Made by a program: the position numbers and the translations under genes. A stretch of 64,000 nt of DNA, taken from assembly GCF_024623325.1 (NCBI RefSeq), contig NZ_JANJZD010000001.1, positions 186,001 to 250,000 on the forward strand, in the 5' to 3' direction. The notes under the pieces were generated by a model. It saw only the letters and a list, made by a program, of their open reading frames with translations. It did not search any database and was not told the DNA's origin. Below are positions 35,195 to 44,641 of the stretch, one piece after another; position 1 is the stretch's first letter; the number at the start of each line of letters is the position of its first letter. This DNA comes from Acetatifactor muris (GTDB lineage: Bacteria; Bacillota; Clostridia; Lachnospirales; Lachnospiraceae).

Positions 35195-36592
35195 TCAGAA
35201 TGGAAGCTCCATCTGCTCCAGCACTGGCGTAAATCCTTCCGGGGTTTTTCCGCTCCCGTTGCTGGTGTCCGTTGCCGATTGCTCCCGTTCCCATCCCTTC
35301 TGCCTGCCATACCCGGCGAACATACGGGGGTTGGAGAAATAATTCCAGCCGGTGATGCACTGGTTCATTATCTCGTTGATTTCCCGTATCTCCCATTGTT
35401 TCGGCTCGTCAAAATCGTGGTTCAGGGCTTCTTTGTAAAGCTGTTTGGAGCAGACGGTATCGCCGGGGTAGCTGTCAAGGAAAGCCTGTATCATCCCGGC
35501 TTTGGTGTCCTCCGGCATGAAGTCCCGCTGGTGTTCCTTTAAATGGCGCACCATTTCCGGGCTGAATGTCAGCTTCCATCTGCCGCTTCTGTATATTTCC
35601 ATCGCTTCCGCCCATACCTGATTCAGATAGGCTCTGGAAGCGGCTTCGTCCTCTAGGATGTGTGTTTCCGCCTGTTCCGGACATACCTGTATGGGGATGA
35701 AGCGGCGGTTGCCGGAGCGGTCAAGGGGCAGGAAGTCAAGGGCGTTGGACGTGCCGCCGAACACGCACTGCCTTGGGCGGTCTGCCGGGTGGGTTTCGTA
35801 AGGTATCTTGTAGACTTCCTTCTGGCGGCTCAAAAATGACTTGATTTCCTCAATGCTCCTGGCGTTTGCGGTGGCAATCATCTCCGACATCTCGATTATC
35901 CAGTGGCCTTGCAGCTTGCGGTATACATTGTCATCGTCCAGCTTCCGCAGGTCGTCGGAGAACCACTCGTCTTTGACTGCCAGCAGGCGGAAGAAGGTGG
36001 ACTTCCCGGCTCCCTGCCCGCCTACCAGACAGAGCATGACTTCAAACTTGCAGCCGGGGGAAAATGCCCGGTGGATGGCTCCTAACAGGAACAGCCGCAG
36101 GAACTGGCAGGTATATTCGTCCTCACCGGCTCCTAAAAAGTGCCGCAGGCAGAAGCGTATCCGCTCGGTTCCGTCCCATGTCAGGCTGTTTAAATACTCC
36201 CGGACAGGGTGGTAGCTGTTCTGGTGGGCGGCAAGGTCGGCGGCGTCCTGTATCTTCTTTTCGCTTGTCAGGCCGTAGGTTTCTTCCAGATACAGACGGA
36301 TATATTTCATATCCGTGTCGGTCATGGGGCTGCCTTGATTCCTCTTGTAGCCGACAGGCTTTAAAATATCCGTGCGGTCAGTCAGCAGGTTGTAGGCAAC
36401 CGCCCCGGAAAGGAGCGGGTCGCACTGGAATACGGTCAGGCAGTTGCGGATACTGTTGCGGAATCCGCCCTTCTCGGTGGTTTCCAGCATGGCTTTGACT
36501 TCCTCAACGTTCCGGATCGGCTCGGCGGTTTCTGCCATGTTCTTTACTTCCTGCCGCATTTCCGGCGGTAAGCTCTGCCATTCGTCTTTCAA
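35195..36592 (-). CDS. VirE-family primase-helicase
   Basis: A 465-residue protein of the virulence-associated E (PF05272-type) family. Walker A is LVGGQGAGKSTFF. Downstream LKLDDDNVYRKLQGHWIIEM-like and VFGGTSNALDFLPLDRSGNR segments match the phage/plasmid primase ATPase core. With the CHC2 protein upstream it forms a split replication module, letting the element copy itself after excision or transfer. TTG start overlapping the CHC2 gene. Confidence 0.88.
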   Translation of the reverse strand: MKDEWQSLPPEMRQEVKNMAETAEPIRNVEEVKAMLETTEKGGFRNSIRNCLTVFQCDPLLSGAVAYNLLTDRTDILKPVGYKRNQGSPMTDTDMKYIRLYLEETYGLTSEKKIQDAADLAAHQNSYHPVREYLNSLTWDGTERIRFCLRHFLGAGEDEYTCQFLRLFLLGAIHRAFSPGCKFEVMLCLVGGQGAGKSTFFRLLAVKDEWFSDDLRKLDDDNVYRKLQGHWIIEMSEMIATANARSIEEIKSFLSRQKEVYKIPYETHPADRPRQCVFGGTSNALDFLPLDRSGNRRFIPIQVCPEQAETHILEDEAASRAYLNQVWAEAMEIYRSGRWKLTFSPEMVRHLKEHQRDFMPEDTKAGMIQAFLDSYPGDTVCSKQLYKEALNHDFDEPKQWEIREINEIMNQCITGWNYFSNPRMFAGYGRQKGWEREQSATDTSNGSGKTPEGFTPVLEQMELPF

Positions 36593-37151
36593 GGTTCCTC
36601 ACTTCCTTTCCGTGTCCTGTGATAAGTGCCGCCCGCTCCTGAATGTCCCCGGACAGAAGCACGTCCATCAGGTATTCCAGTCGGCTCATGTTCTGCAGGG
36701 CTTCCGTAAACCGGGGATTCCATGCTTCATCCGGCTGTCGTGGGGCATATTCTTCCTTCCAGCGGCGCAGGAGATGGTAATAGTCGGACAGCACCCGGAA
36801 ACAGTGCCGCTCCATCCGCTTGAATTTCTGTTCCTCGGTTTCCCGCCGCAGACGTGGCCGGATGGGTTGCTTCCCGGCGCTCCTCCCATCCTCGTAGGGG
36901 ATGGAGAAGTCCTGTGCCAGCATAAGGGCGGCTTCTTTACTGCCGATACCGTGGAGCCGGGAAACGAAGTCAATCACATCCCCGGTGGCTCCGCAGCCGA
37001 AACAGTAAAAGCGGCGGTCAACTTTCATGCTTGGGTTCTTGTCGTTGTGGAACGGGCAGACGCACATCCCGTTCCGGTTTACTTTAATTCCATAACGCTC
37101 CGCAGCCTGCCTTGTGGTGACGGACTGTTTTACGGCTTCAAATACGTTCAA
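36504..37151 (-). CDS. CHC2 zinc-finger primase-like protein
   Basis: A 215-residue protein. A DnaG-type zinc finger, CVCPFHNDKNPSMKV...FYCFGCGATGDVIDF, lies near residues 31-65. There is no Toprim domain, so it acts as the DNA-binding half with VirE downstream. TTG behind GGAGGG is the likely start. Confidence 0.88.
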   Translation of the reverse strand: MNVFEAVKQSVTTRQAAERYGIKVNRNGMCVCPFHNDKNPSMKVDRRFYCFGCGATGDVIDFVSRLHGIGSKEAALMLAQDFSIPYEDGRSAGKQPIRPRLRRETEEQKFKRMERHCFRVLSDYYHLLRRWKEEYAPRQPDEAWNPRFTEALQNMSRLEYLMDVLLSGDIQERAALITGHGKEVRNLERRMAELTAGNAAGSKEHGRNRRADPER

Positions 37152-37271
37152 TAGGTGTTCCCTCCTGATAATCCCAACGTGGGCGACACAATGTCGCTCA
37201 CGTTGTCGGTAAATCTGTTGCAAAGAAAAAAGCACTTGCCTGCGGTTTCCAATCACAAAACAAGTGCCTGT

Positions 37272-38861
37272 TTAAAGTTCCATATTCTGTTGTTTCTCTG
37301 TCCGGGGCGGCTGGCTTTTCGCTGCCTGCTCCTGCCGGATGCGTTCCTGCCGCCCTTTCAGGCTCTCCTGTACGGACGGTTTCCTCCCCGGATCGGCGGT
37401 CTGGCGGTACTGTTCGGATGGCAGCACTTGGTTGAGCCAGTGGCGCACGTCACGGAGTATCTTCACATCTGCCTGAACCGCTTCCAGTTCCTTCCTCTGT
37501 CCGGGCAGGGCGGCGGCAAGCTGTTCCCGTTCGGATTCCAAATCTTTGCGGGAGTAGGAATTGCCTTTCAGGTTGGCTTTCAAATACCGGACAGCGGCAT
37601 TGTAAGCGTCCAGTTCCTCCCGGTGGCTCTCCGCAAACTTCTCTTTTTTCTTCCTCCAGCCGATGGCGGCATACTCCGCATGGACTGGCTTGGCGGCTTC
37701 GTATTTGTCAATATAGGAAAGCATGGTGTTGATAGCTTTTATCCGCTTCTCGCTTTTCTTTATGCTCCCCATGACAGAAACAGCAGTCTGGCTGATTCCG
37801 TCCAGCCGGGTGTCAAGACTCTCCACGGTGGAGATTTCCTTTTTCCGCAGGAAGTCCATAGCCGCCTGCACTTTATTATAGTCGGCAACGGTGCCTTTCA
37901 GCTTCCCTCTGGAAGTCCAGTCGGCACGTTCCCCGCTCCGCAGTTCCAGATACTTAAAAAGCAGCTCCGGGAGTGTTGGCTCTTTGGCCTGCTCCAATGC
38001 TTCCAGCAGTACGGCCTTTTTCTCTTTCAGGTCGGCAATCCAGCCTTTTAAGCGGCGCACCATCTGGCGGATGGACTGTATAAGGGAGTTGGCAGCTTTG
38101 ATGTCCCGGTTCAGGCTGCCGATGTTGGTCTGGATTCCTTTCTTCTCCATCTGGCAGGCGGCAGGCCCCATGTGGACGGTGGGGATTTGGTCAATCCCCT
38201 GTCGGGCATAGGAGCGCAGGTCAAGCCGTTCCGGGCGGTCGTTGGCTTCCAGATAGCGATTTGCCGTGTCTGCCCATCCCTGCCGCCAGATTTCGGCGTA
38301 CTTCCTGTCGTTCCAGTCTACCGTGTTCTCCTTGTGGCTTTTCCATCTGCCGGACGGGAGCCGGATGCGTTCCCCGTTTTCGTCAAGGTCATACACTTTG
38401 CGGCTCTTGGGGAGCCATTTCCCTTTTTCGTCCATCGCACGCATGGTAAGCAGGATATGGGCGTGGGGGTTGCCATCCCCTTTGTCATGGATGGCAAAAT
38501 CAGCTATCATGCCTTTGGAAACAAAAAACTCCCGGCAGTAGTCACGGAGAAGGTCGGCGTACTGTTCCGATGGGATTTCCCTCGGAATGGCAAGCACGAA
38601 CCTCCGGGCAAGCTGGGAGTTCCATTGTTTTTCCTGTGCTTCGGCAGAGTTCCATAAAGTGTTGCGGTCTGCATACTCTGGCGGCACATGGGGCGGGAGC
38701 AGGATTTCTTTATGGGTGACTTCGTTCTTGTAGGGATAGTATTTCTGTTCTTGGTCATATTCAGAGAACAGCTTCTCGCCGCTCTGGTAGGCAGCGGCGG
38801 AAACAGCGGATTCGTTATTGCTCCGTTTGATGATGGTGATTTTACAATGTGGGCATGGCAA
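37272..38861 (-). CDS. MobQ (MobA/MobL) relaxase of unit E
   Basis: A 529-residue relaxase. MobA/MobL N-terminus with SNNESAVSAAAYQSGEKLFS, and the metal triad HDKGDGNPHAHILLTMR near residues 125-141. The RSGRWKSHKENTVDW block follows. Its long helical C-terminal half probably binds DNA. A MobQ-type oriT candidate is at 40118-40160. It is separated from oriT by the AT-rich HEPN-like gene. Confidence 0.92.
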   Translation of the reverse strand: MPCPHCKITIIKRSNNESAVSAAAYQSGEKLFSEYDQEQKYYPYKNEVTHKEILLPPHVPPEYADRNTLWNSAEAQEKQWNSQLARRFVLAIPREIPSEQYADLLRDYCREFFVSKGMIADFAIHDKGDGNPHAHILLTMRAMDEKGKWLPKSRKVYDLDENGERIRLPSGRWKSHKENTVDWNDRKYAEIWRQGWADTANRYLEANDRPERLDLRSYARQGIDQIPTVHMGPAACQMEKKGIQTNIGSLNRDIKAANSLIQSIRQMVRRLKGWIADLKEKKAVLLEALEQAKEPTLPELLFKYLELRSGERADWTSRGKLKGTVADYNKVQAAMDFLRKKEISTVESLDTRLDGISQTAVSVMGSIKKSEKRIKAINTMLSYIDKYEAAKPVHAEYAAIGWRKKKEKFAESHREELDAYNAAVRYLKANLKGNSYSRKDLESEREQLAAALPGQRKELEAVQADVKILRDVRHWLNQVLPSEQYRQTADPGRKPSVQESLKGRQERIRQEQAAKSQPPRTEKQQNMEL

Positions 38862-38975
38862 GGGTGCGTCCTCCTTTCTCCCGGATTCCGGGCATGAAAA
38901 AAGCAGGATACCTTTTCAGATTTCCTGCCTAATACTATAAAGAGAATGAATTTTGCAGCCAATTGTCTGATATAA

Positions 38976-39866
38976 CTACCTCTCCTTATTATTTTTTTCT
39001 GCATTTATTCGGCATATTCCATGAGCAATGCGAGCATATTTATCTTTTTTATCATGATGCCCATATTGACAAAACATCTGCCGTTCTTTCGGTAATAAAG
39101 GCGATAAAAGAAATACAAGGGCTTCCATATCTTCAAAAAAATTTTTTGCACAAAGTATATCACAAGCCCTTTTCAAGTTCTTCTCTGATATGCCTTCATG
39201 CGGATGTGCTAATCGATTTCTCAATGTTCTTATCTCCGCCCATTTTTCTTCATATCCCATTTTTTCTTTCACCTTTTGATGAATATAATTTCCAAAATAA
39301 TCAATGTAGTCTGAATTAAACTCTAAAAAGCATTTTTCAAAAATAAAAATATTCTCACCACAATTCAACTCATTTTGAATCATACTTCTTAATATATCTA
39401 TCCCAATATTCATGTCTACCCTTTTTCCCATAGACCTTCTTTCGCATGTAGAAGGATTAAATATATACAATTTACAATATCTATTATTTTTTTCATCGTG
39501 CTCATTGACTGACATATAAACAATATATTCTATAGGTGGTGTTTTGGGTTGGGCAAGGACAATTAATGGCAGCATTTCCCAATAAGGGGCAGATAATGAA
39601 ATAATTAAATGTGCTATTCCATGTTTTTCCAAAAGCGTCAATTCACTATATCGGGAATATGCTTCATCTACATCATATAATCCATTCATCAAATATTGCA
39701 AATAGCAGATAGATGGTGCCCCCCATCTTTGATTATTTGTAAACAAGGGTTCTTGCTGCCTAATATAGTTAAAAAGCAATTGACGTTTTTCTATTCTTGA
39801 TGATTGCTGGCAAAAAGATTTAGCTTCTTTAATTGTTTGAAATACTGGATATTCTTTAAAAAACAT
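38976..39866 (-). CDS. HEPN-motif protein of unknown family (AT-rich cargo)
   Basis: A 296-residue cytosolic protein, far more AT-rich than the relaxase and replication genes around it. Near residue 216 it reads RTLRNRLAHPHEG, containing the R-x4-H (RNRLAH) motif of HEPN ribonucleases, in a helical context. The N-terminal 190 residues have no motif I know. GGAGG precedes the chosen ATG. Its position between relaxase and oriT looks like a cargo slot. HEPN proteins are common in toxin-antitoxin and abortive-infection systems; no antitoxin gene is visible beside it. Function is inferred from one motif. Confidence 0.6.
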   Translation of the reverse strand: MFFKEYPVFQTIKEAKSFCQQSSRIEKRQLLFNYIRQQEPLFTNNQRWGAPSICYLQYLMNGLYDVDEAYSRYSELTLLEKHGIAHLIISLSAPYWEMLPLIVLAQPKTPPIEYIVYMSVNEHDEKNNRYCKLYIFNPSTCERRSMGKRVDMNIGIDILRSMIQNELNCGENIFIFEKCFLEFNSDYIDYFGNYIHQKVKEKMGYEEKWAEIRTLRNRLAHPHEGISEKNLKRACDILCAKNFFEDMEALVFLLSPLLPKERQMFCQYGHHDKKDKYARIAHGICRINAEKNNKER

Positions 39867-40005
39867 ATATACCTCCATTAAATCTTTTGTTTAGATTATA
39901 TCATGGACAATCTCCATTGGAAATAACGTTCTGGCAGAAGAATTCATTTTAATTTGCTGAATGAAAACAGTTGACAGAACAATATATTTGTTTCTGTCAA
40001 ATCTG

Positions 40006-40055
40006 CAAAGGGGTAGCTGGCAGAGCCAGCGCAGGGGAAGGGTAGCTTCCCCTGT
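40006..40055. repeat. Structured module shared with 55140-55191
   Basis: CAAAGGGGTAGCTG, a GCTGGC/GCCAGC stem, then GGGGAAG/CTTCCCC. The same order with a different first stem lies in ICE C near VirD4. It accompanies transfer regions in both elements. Confidence 0.6.
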
Positions 40056-40117
40056 GATGATTGGAGCAGATTGAAAATCTACGGAAATCATCTGCTGTCC
40101 GCAGGACGCTCCCGGCA

Positions 40118-40160
40118 GGGCGCAATGCACCACTTCCCTAAGTGGTGTATAATTGCGCCC
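40118..40160. other. Candidate MobQ-type oriT
   Basis: GGGCGCAAT...AATTGCGCCC arms enclose CACCACTT/AAGTGGTG. The right arm TAATTGCGCCCT resembles the RSF1010/R1162 nick region (TAAATGCGCCCT). It lies upstream of the MobQ relaxase. Nicking is inferred. No gene is seen between 39867 and 40355. Confidence 0.55.
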
Positions 40161-40355
40161 TCTTTCAGAGGGGAGTTTTCCAGCTTGACACTTTGGAAGC
40201 CAAAATTGCAAGCAAAATATCCGGCAGTCAGGAATCAGTCGTACCGATTGCGCCATAGGCTGCATAAATCAGAACGCGCCCGGCTCGTCCACGTTAAAAC
40301 TTCCCTTCAAAAATCAAGACGCGCCCGGCGCACTTTGATTCTGGAACAGGCTTTT

Positions 40356-40871
40356 TTATCGCTCCTGCTGTCTGCGCTTTTTGTCAGGATAGAGCTTCCC
40401 GGCGACAACGGCGGCATGGCTCTTTATCTTGATTTCCCCTTCCTGTTCGCTGTGTTTTGCGTTCCGGTAGCCTTCATCGGAGAGGTAAAAGCGGAACCGC
40501 TCTCCCTTAAAACCGACAAAACAATCTTTCTGTACTTCCAGCGTAATCATGTGCCGGGTTTCCGGATGGAACCGTTCCTTTCCTGACAGGTCATGCCCCT
40601 GCATAATCGGCTCCTGTAGCTTTGCCGCCGCAAGCCGCTGGCGGATGGAGTTGTCACGTTCTGCAAGGAACCGGGCTTTTGTGGCGGCGACAAACTGGCT
40701 GCACTCTGGCTCCGGTATCTTTTCCAGTTTTCGGATGGCGTTCTCCACGATTGCCTTGGTCAGTAAGTCCTTTATCACCGGCACGATTTCCTTCATGCCC
40801 GCAAGTGTTTCCGCCTTGGTTGGTGCGGCATACTGGTAGATAATATCCAGCTCGCTTTTTGAAAATTTCAT
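40356..40871 (-). CDS. Conserved mobilization-region protein of unknown function
   Basis: A 171-residue protein: helical N-terminal half (SELDIIYQYAAPTKAETLAG) and a C-terminal half with FHPETRHMITLEVQKDCFVG. Four-base overlap with the DUF3847 gene. No motif recognised. Its place in the rep/mob operon suggests replication or relaxosome support. Confidence 0.65.
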   Translation of the reverse strand: MKFSKSELDIIYQYAAPTKAETLAGMKEIVPVIKDLLTKAIVENAIRKLEKIPEPECSQFVAATKARFLAERDNSIRQRLAAAKLQEPIMQGHDLSGKERFHPETRHMITLEVQKDCFVGFKGERFRFYLSDEGYRNAKHSEQEGEIKIKSHAAVVAGKLYPDKKRRQQER

Positions 40872-41161
40872 TCCGTGTCCTCCTTCCGGTTTTCGGTAAG
40901 AACCTGTGCCACAAGACGCTTCGTATCGCCCCGGTGGAACAATACTTTTAAGATGGTGCTGACCTGCTCGTCCGTCACGGCTTCCGGGTGGGGGAGATGG
41001 CTTTCCAGCATTGCCCCTCTGGTGCAGAGCCGGTGCGTCCGTTCCTTCCGGTTCAGGGTCTTTATCTGGTGTTCCAGCATTTTCTCCTTATGCTGCGCCC
41101 GCCGCAGCCTTGCTTCGGTCTTTTCAATCTCCTGATTCAGTTTTTCCAGCTTCTCATTCAT
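40868..41161 (-). CDS. DUF3847 family protein
   Basis: A 97-residue protein starting MNEKLEKLNQEIEKTEARLR, an N-terminal coiled coil followed by TRGAMLESHLPHPEAVTDEQ, the DUF3847 pattern found beside MobA/L relaxases. It overlaps genes on both sides. Function unknown, probably DNA processing. Confidence 0.8.
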   Translation of the reverse strand: MNEKLEKLNQEIEKTEARLRRAQHKEKMLEHQIKTLNRKERTHRLCTRGAMLESHLPHPEAVTDEQVSTILKVLFHRGDTKRLVAQVLTENRKEDTE

Positions 41162-41492
41162 GGGAGGTGTCCTCCCTGGGGAGCAGGATATAGATGTGGC
41201 TGACCTCCCCGATTCCCTGACGGACACGCATAATCATCCCGGCCTGTTCCAGCTCGTTCAGGGAACGCTTGCAGGTCTGGGGGCTTCGGGAGAGCGCCGC
41301 CGCTATCTCCATGACGGGGAAGCGGATAAACAGAATCCCGTTGCTGTCCTCGGTTCCCCTTGCCAGGATTTCATCCAGCAGGCGGGCGTACATGACCTTT
41401 GCCGTGTTGCTGATCGGAAGCCGGAGCATTGCCTTTGGGAGCGGCATACAGGGCGGCAGGGGCGTACTGGCTATCATAAATTCACAATTCAT
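41154..41492 (-). CDS. Short RepA_N-like winged-helix protein
   Basis: A 112-residue protein. MLRLPISNTAKVMYARLLDE resembles the RepA_N start, and FPVMEIAAALSRSPQTCKRS is a clear helix-turn-helix. It is shorter than the initiators at 6680 and 47518 and lacks a C-terminal domain, so it may be a regulator derived from an initiator. AGGAGG precedes its ATG. Confidence 0.7.
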   Translation of the reverse strand: MNCEFMIASTPLPPCMPLPKAMLRLPISNTAKVMYARLLDEILARGTEDSNGILFIRFPVMEIAAALSRSPQTCKRSLNELEQAGMIMRVRQGIGEVSHIYILLPREDTSHE

Positions 41493-41673
41493 TGATTTGT
41501 GTCCTCCTTTTGGCTCGTTTGGATAGGTAGCGGGGGCAGTCGATAATGACAGCCCGGAAACTCTGCTTGCACCCATGCTGGCATTTCCGGCAGAGTCCGT
41601 TGTAGCTTCTGCGCCCCCGGTCGTTCAGGAAGAAAGCAAGCTCTTTCTTCAACTTCTTTGACATTCTCGGCAT
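41482..41673 (-). CDS. Small cysteine-rich protein
   Basis: A 63-residue basic protein (MPRMSKKLKKELAFFLNDRG) with CRKCQHGC and a later C. AAGGAGG lies before the ATG and it overlaps the next gene by 11 bp, supporting expression. Possibly a short relative of the Cys-rich VLP family. Zinc binding is likely. Confidence 0.65.
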   Translation of the reverse strand: MPRMSKKLKKELAFFLNDRGRRSYNGLCRKCQHGCKQSFRAVIIDCPRYLSKRAKRRTQINEL

Positions 41674-41689
41674 AGTGCCTCCTTCATAG

Positions 41690-42160
41690 AAATACCGCCC
41701 GATTCAGCAGGTACAGCCGGAATGGGCGGGCAGTGGTTTTTTGTGTATCGTTTCGGGGCGATTTTCAGGGGAAATACAGCCGTAGAGCCGCCCCAAAATC
41801 CCCCTTGGTATTACGGACAGGGCAGACTATGCCCCGTGAAATTGTTGTGTTTCGGTATCGTTTCGGTGTTCATTTTGCCGGTTCCCTCTGCTGTCGTTCC
41901 TGCCCCCGTCTTTGGCGGCGTTTCGCTCTCCCTGGTACGCTCGTTCCGGTCAGGGTTCCTCCGTTTCCCTGCCGGAAGTCGTTGCGTTACATCGCCGGGG
42001 AGCATATCCCATACAGGCCGGTCATTCGATTGGAATAATCCATCGATGAACTGCCTATATCATATGACATTTTTGTACCCTGTGCCGTATGTCCACAAAT
42101 CAGGAATGAAGCCCAAAATCTAAAAAATTCCACGATTGCGGAAAAAGCTTTCTGCCGGAT
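41690..42160. other. Intergenic region of unit E
   Basis: About 470 bp between divergent genes. Frames here lack ribosome sites. It has repeated TTTCGGGGCGATT-like and GTATCGTTTCGG words near 41745-41870 and no gene I can support. Confidence 0.4.
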
Positions 42161-42281
42161 GGGTGCAAAAATCAGATGTGCATTTTGCACTTCTGAAAAT
42201 CCGGGCAAATCAAAAGCTCATTTTGCGCATTTGAAAAGAACGTCAGGGGGAAATGCGTCCGGTATGAATATGTGGTATAAT
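42161..42281 (+). promoter_or_regulatory. Operator-like repeats and extended -10 promoter of XRE gene
   Basis: GTGCAAAAAT, GTGCATTTTGCAC and TCATTTTGCGCA words cluster at 42161-42240, matching in style those at 5880-5963. TGGTATAAT at 42273-42281 is an extended -10. The XRE gene starts 43 bp later. Confidence 0.5.
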
Positions 42282-42323
42282 GGGGATGGCGGCAAAGCAG
42301 ACCGCAGGAAGGAGCAGGAAGCC

Positions 42324-43133
42324 ATGAAACAGGGGATAACGATTCAGGAGCGGTTAAAGGATTTAAGGACGGAGCGGCATTTAAAATTAGAGGAACTGGC
42401 GGCGGTTACGGGGATTTCCAAATCAGCCTTGGGAAGCTATGAGAATGACGAACTCAAGGAAATCAGCCACAAAAACCTTGTGGAGCTGGCAAAGTTTTAC
42501 GGTGTGTCAACAGATTACCTGCTCTGCCTGACAGAGAACCGGAACCATCCGGGCATGGAACTTACGGAGCTGCATTTGAGTGACAGCATGGTGGAGTTGT
42601 TGAAAAGTGGGCGTATCAACAACCGGCTGCTATGTGAGATTGCCACACATGAGGATTTTGTTACCCTGATGACGGACACGGAGATTTATGTAGATGGTGT
42701 GGCAACCGCCCACTTCCAAAATTTCAACAGCCTTCTGGAAGTGCTGCGGGGGCAAGTCCTTTCCCAATATCAGCCGGTGGAGGAAGATGCTGCGTTAAAG
42801 GCGTTGGAAACCATGCAGGTACAGGAAGAAGATTATTTCTGTCAGGTCACGCACCGGACTTGGGACGCTATCCTCCATGCCATAAGGGAAGCGCACAAGG
42901 ACGATACGGACAGTGCGCCGGACGGCTCCAATGCCATGAAACTAATCAAAGACGCAAAAAAGGCAATGGCTGTGCCGGGTTCCTATCTGGATGTGTTCAC
43001 TGCCCTGATGTGTACGCAGCTGCAAATCCGGTATGAGAAGCTGTCGGAACAGGAGCGCACGGTTCTGAAAAATATCATGAAGAAAACTCCGGCATATAAG
43101 GATTCTCCTTTGAGCAGGATGAAGCGGAGATAA
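42324..43133 (+). CDS. XRE-family regulator of unit E
   Basis: A 269-residue regulator with an N-terminal HTH (LEELAAVTGISKSALGSYEN) and the STDYLLCLTENRNHPG junction. The ~190-residue helical C-terminal part resembles that of the regulator at 5040-5840. GGAG precedes the ATG. It is divergent from the rep/mob operon, so probably its repressor. Confidence 0.82.
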   Translation: MKQGITIQERLKDLRTERHLKLEELAAVTGISKSALGSYENDELKEISHKNLVELAKFYGVSTDYLLCLTENRNHPGMELTELHLSDSMVELLKSGRINNRLLCEIATHEDFVTLMTDTEIYVDGVATAHFQNFNSLLEVLRGQVLSQYQPVEEDAALKALETMQVQEEDYFCQVTHRTWDAILHAIREAHKDDTDSAPDGSNAMKLIKDAKKAMAVPGSYLDVFTALMCTQLQIRYEKLSEQERTVLKNIMKKTPAYKDSPLSRMKRR

Positions 43134-43228
43134 GGAAATGCCGTTGCTTGGGCTTTTATCCATGCAACGGCATTTTGGTAACTCTGATTCAGTTTTCAAG
43201 CACACAAATATGATTTTCTGATTCTCAT

Positions 43229-43723
43229 TCATTGATTTAGTAACTTTTCAAGAATCGAAATGTCATGTTTATCCTTATCTCTTAATTCATAACCTGAATG
43301 AAAAATTTTTTGACCTTTTAGAGAGATACACGGGATTGACCTACCCTCAAAAATAGCATTACTAAAATAGTCTTTCTCAAATTCATACCAGCCGCCCTCT
43401 AAATCAGCCTGCTTGGAAGTACCATCTTCATTCAAAACAAACGGATGAATGTCTAAATACCCATTTTTATCACTGTACAATTCTATTCTGACAGGTGTCC
43501 AATCTGTATCTACTTCATAACCATATTCCAAAAGTATCTTTAATAGTTTTTCCGTATGTTTAGCATCAAAATTTACATCAATATCTCTATGCAATCTTGT
43601 TTGTTTTCCTGCTAAAATATCAACTCCCCAACCGCCATCAATCCAATATATTATTCCTGCATTTTCCAATATATTAATAACAGTCAACAAATCTTCTTTT
43701 GTTGTCGTTTCTTTTCTTTTCAT
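43229..43723 (-). CDS. lnu: Lincosamide nucleotidyltransferase, Lnu(A/C) type
   Basis: A 164-residue enzyme. DGGWGVD (29-35) and HRDIDV (45-50) are the nucleotidyltransferase metal-binding motifs, and GYLDIHPFVLN with GQKIFHSGYEL match the Lnu(A)/Lnu(C) group, which adenylates lincomycin and clindamycin. Length equals Lnu(C). The start follows AGGAGAAATTGC. AT-rich against neighbours, so acquired cargo. The exact allele needs alignment. Confidence 0.9.
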   Translation of the reverse strand: MKRKETTTKEDLLTVINILENAGIIYWIDGGWGVDILAGKQTRLHRDIDVNFDAKHTEKLLKILLEYGYEVDTDWTPVRIELYSDKNGYLDIHPFVLNEDGTSKQADLEGGWYEFEKDYFSNAIFEGRSIPCISLKGQKIFHSGYELRDKDKHDISILEKLLNQ

Positions 43724-43778
43724 GCAATTTCTCCTATATAACTGCCCGTTTGCTGTCTGAAATGATTCTATCACATAC

Positions 43779-44156
43779 TTACGAATAAATCAACTCACTG
43801 TTTATGATTTCCTCCGCCCGGCTGCGGATATTGTTCATCCGGCCTACCCATTCAAGCTGGTTCCTGGCTTTCAGTTCCTTGGTCACTCCCTCTGCGGCCT
43901 TCATCTGCTCCATGATTAAGTCCAGCCGTTCCTCTGCCTGCTCGTTCAGGTCGGCAAGGTATGTCCATAATTTCCCGGTCAGGATAAGGGAGCTGTACCG
44001 TGCAGGGTGTTCCTGTTTGAGATATTCCCGGTGCAGCCGTCCATAGCGTCCGATGGGGCGGTTTTCTTCCGGCAGCTTCAAGTCCGGGATATAGTAATCG
44101 CCTACCAGAATATAATCAATGCCGTTCTCTGTGATTCTTTCTTTCAGTTTTTCCAT
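43779..44156 (-). CDS. tnpV: TnpV family protein
   Basis: A 125-residue protein with the TnpV pattern. ENGIDYILVGDYYIPDLKLP, RPIGRYGRLHREYLKQ and NQLEWVGRMNNIRSRAEEII are in order. TnpV is a Tn4451-type transposon protein of unknown function. It overlaps the HTH gene upstream by 41 bp, forming a two-gene unit just before lnu. Confidence 0.82.
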   Translation of the reverse strand: MEKLKERITENGIDYILVGDYYIPDLKLPEENRPIGRYGRLHREYLKQEHPARYSSLILTGKLWTYLADLNEQAEERLDLIMEQMKAAEGVTKELKARNQLEWVGRMNNIRSRAEEIINSELIYS

Positions 44157-44388
44157 TGTCGTTCCCTCCTGTGGTGGAAGGCTTGTCACTGACCAGCTCA
44201 ATCACGTCCATAATGCCACAATCCAGTGTTTCACAAATGCGGGCAAGTGTGTCCATGCTGATATGTTTCCCTTCTTTTCCCATGTTGGCTATCATATTTG
44301 TGGTCAGGCCAGCGGCAAGCCTTAAATCTTCTTTCCTCATGTTGCGCTCTATCAATGTGTGCCAGAGCGGTTTGTAGCTGATGTGCAT
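44116..44388 (-). CDS. Small Cro/C1-type HTH regulator
   Basis: A 90-residue regulator: KPLWHTLIERNMRKEDLRLA, then an HTH with LTTNMIANMGKEGKHISMDT. Similar to the remnant at 2410-2505. Coupled to TnpV. From 44389 to 44641 no gene is seen; a GTCCGGC/GCCGGAC hairpin lies near 44613-44631. Confidence 0.78.
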   Translation of the reverse strand: MHISYKPLWHTLIERNMRKEDLRLAAGLTTNMIANMGKEGKHISMDTLARICETLDCGIMDVIELVSDKPSTTGGNDNGKTERKNHRERH

Positions 44389-44641
44389 GTTTCTCCCTGC
44401 CTTTCTGCCCCGGATGGGCGCTTGCCCCCATTATATCAGGTTTCTTGCTAACTCACAAATATTTCTTGACGGTATCGCCGGTTCCGTCTGGATTGTGCTT
44501 TTCCTTTCCTCTTTTGATTACCTCTAATTAGCCATGACCTGCTTCATGCCCTGGCTCTTTGCTCATGTGAGATAAAGAAGTAAAAGAAGTGTAAAAAATT
44601 TTGCCGTTCCCTGTCCGGCTGACTGCCGGACGGGTCGGGCT

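Noticed and set aside
44389-44641. An exact left junction for unit F
   Set aside because: No split gene or clear core dinucleotide could be identified, so no boundary is annotated.
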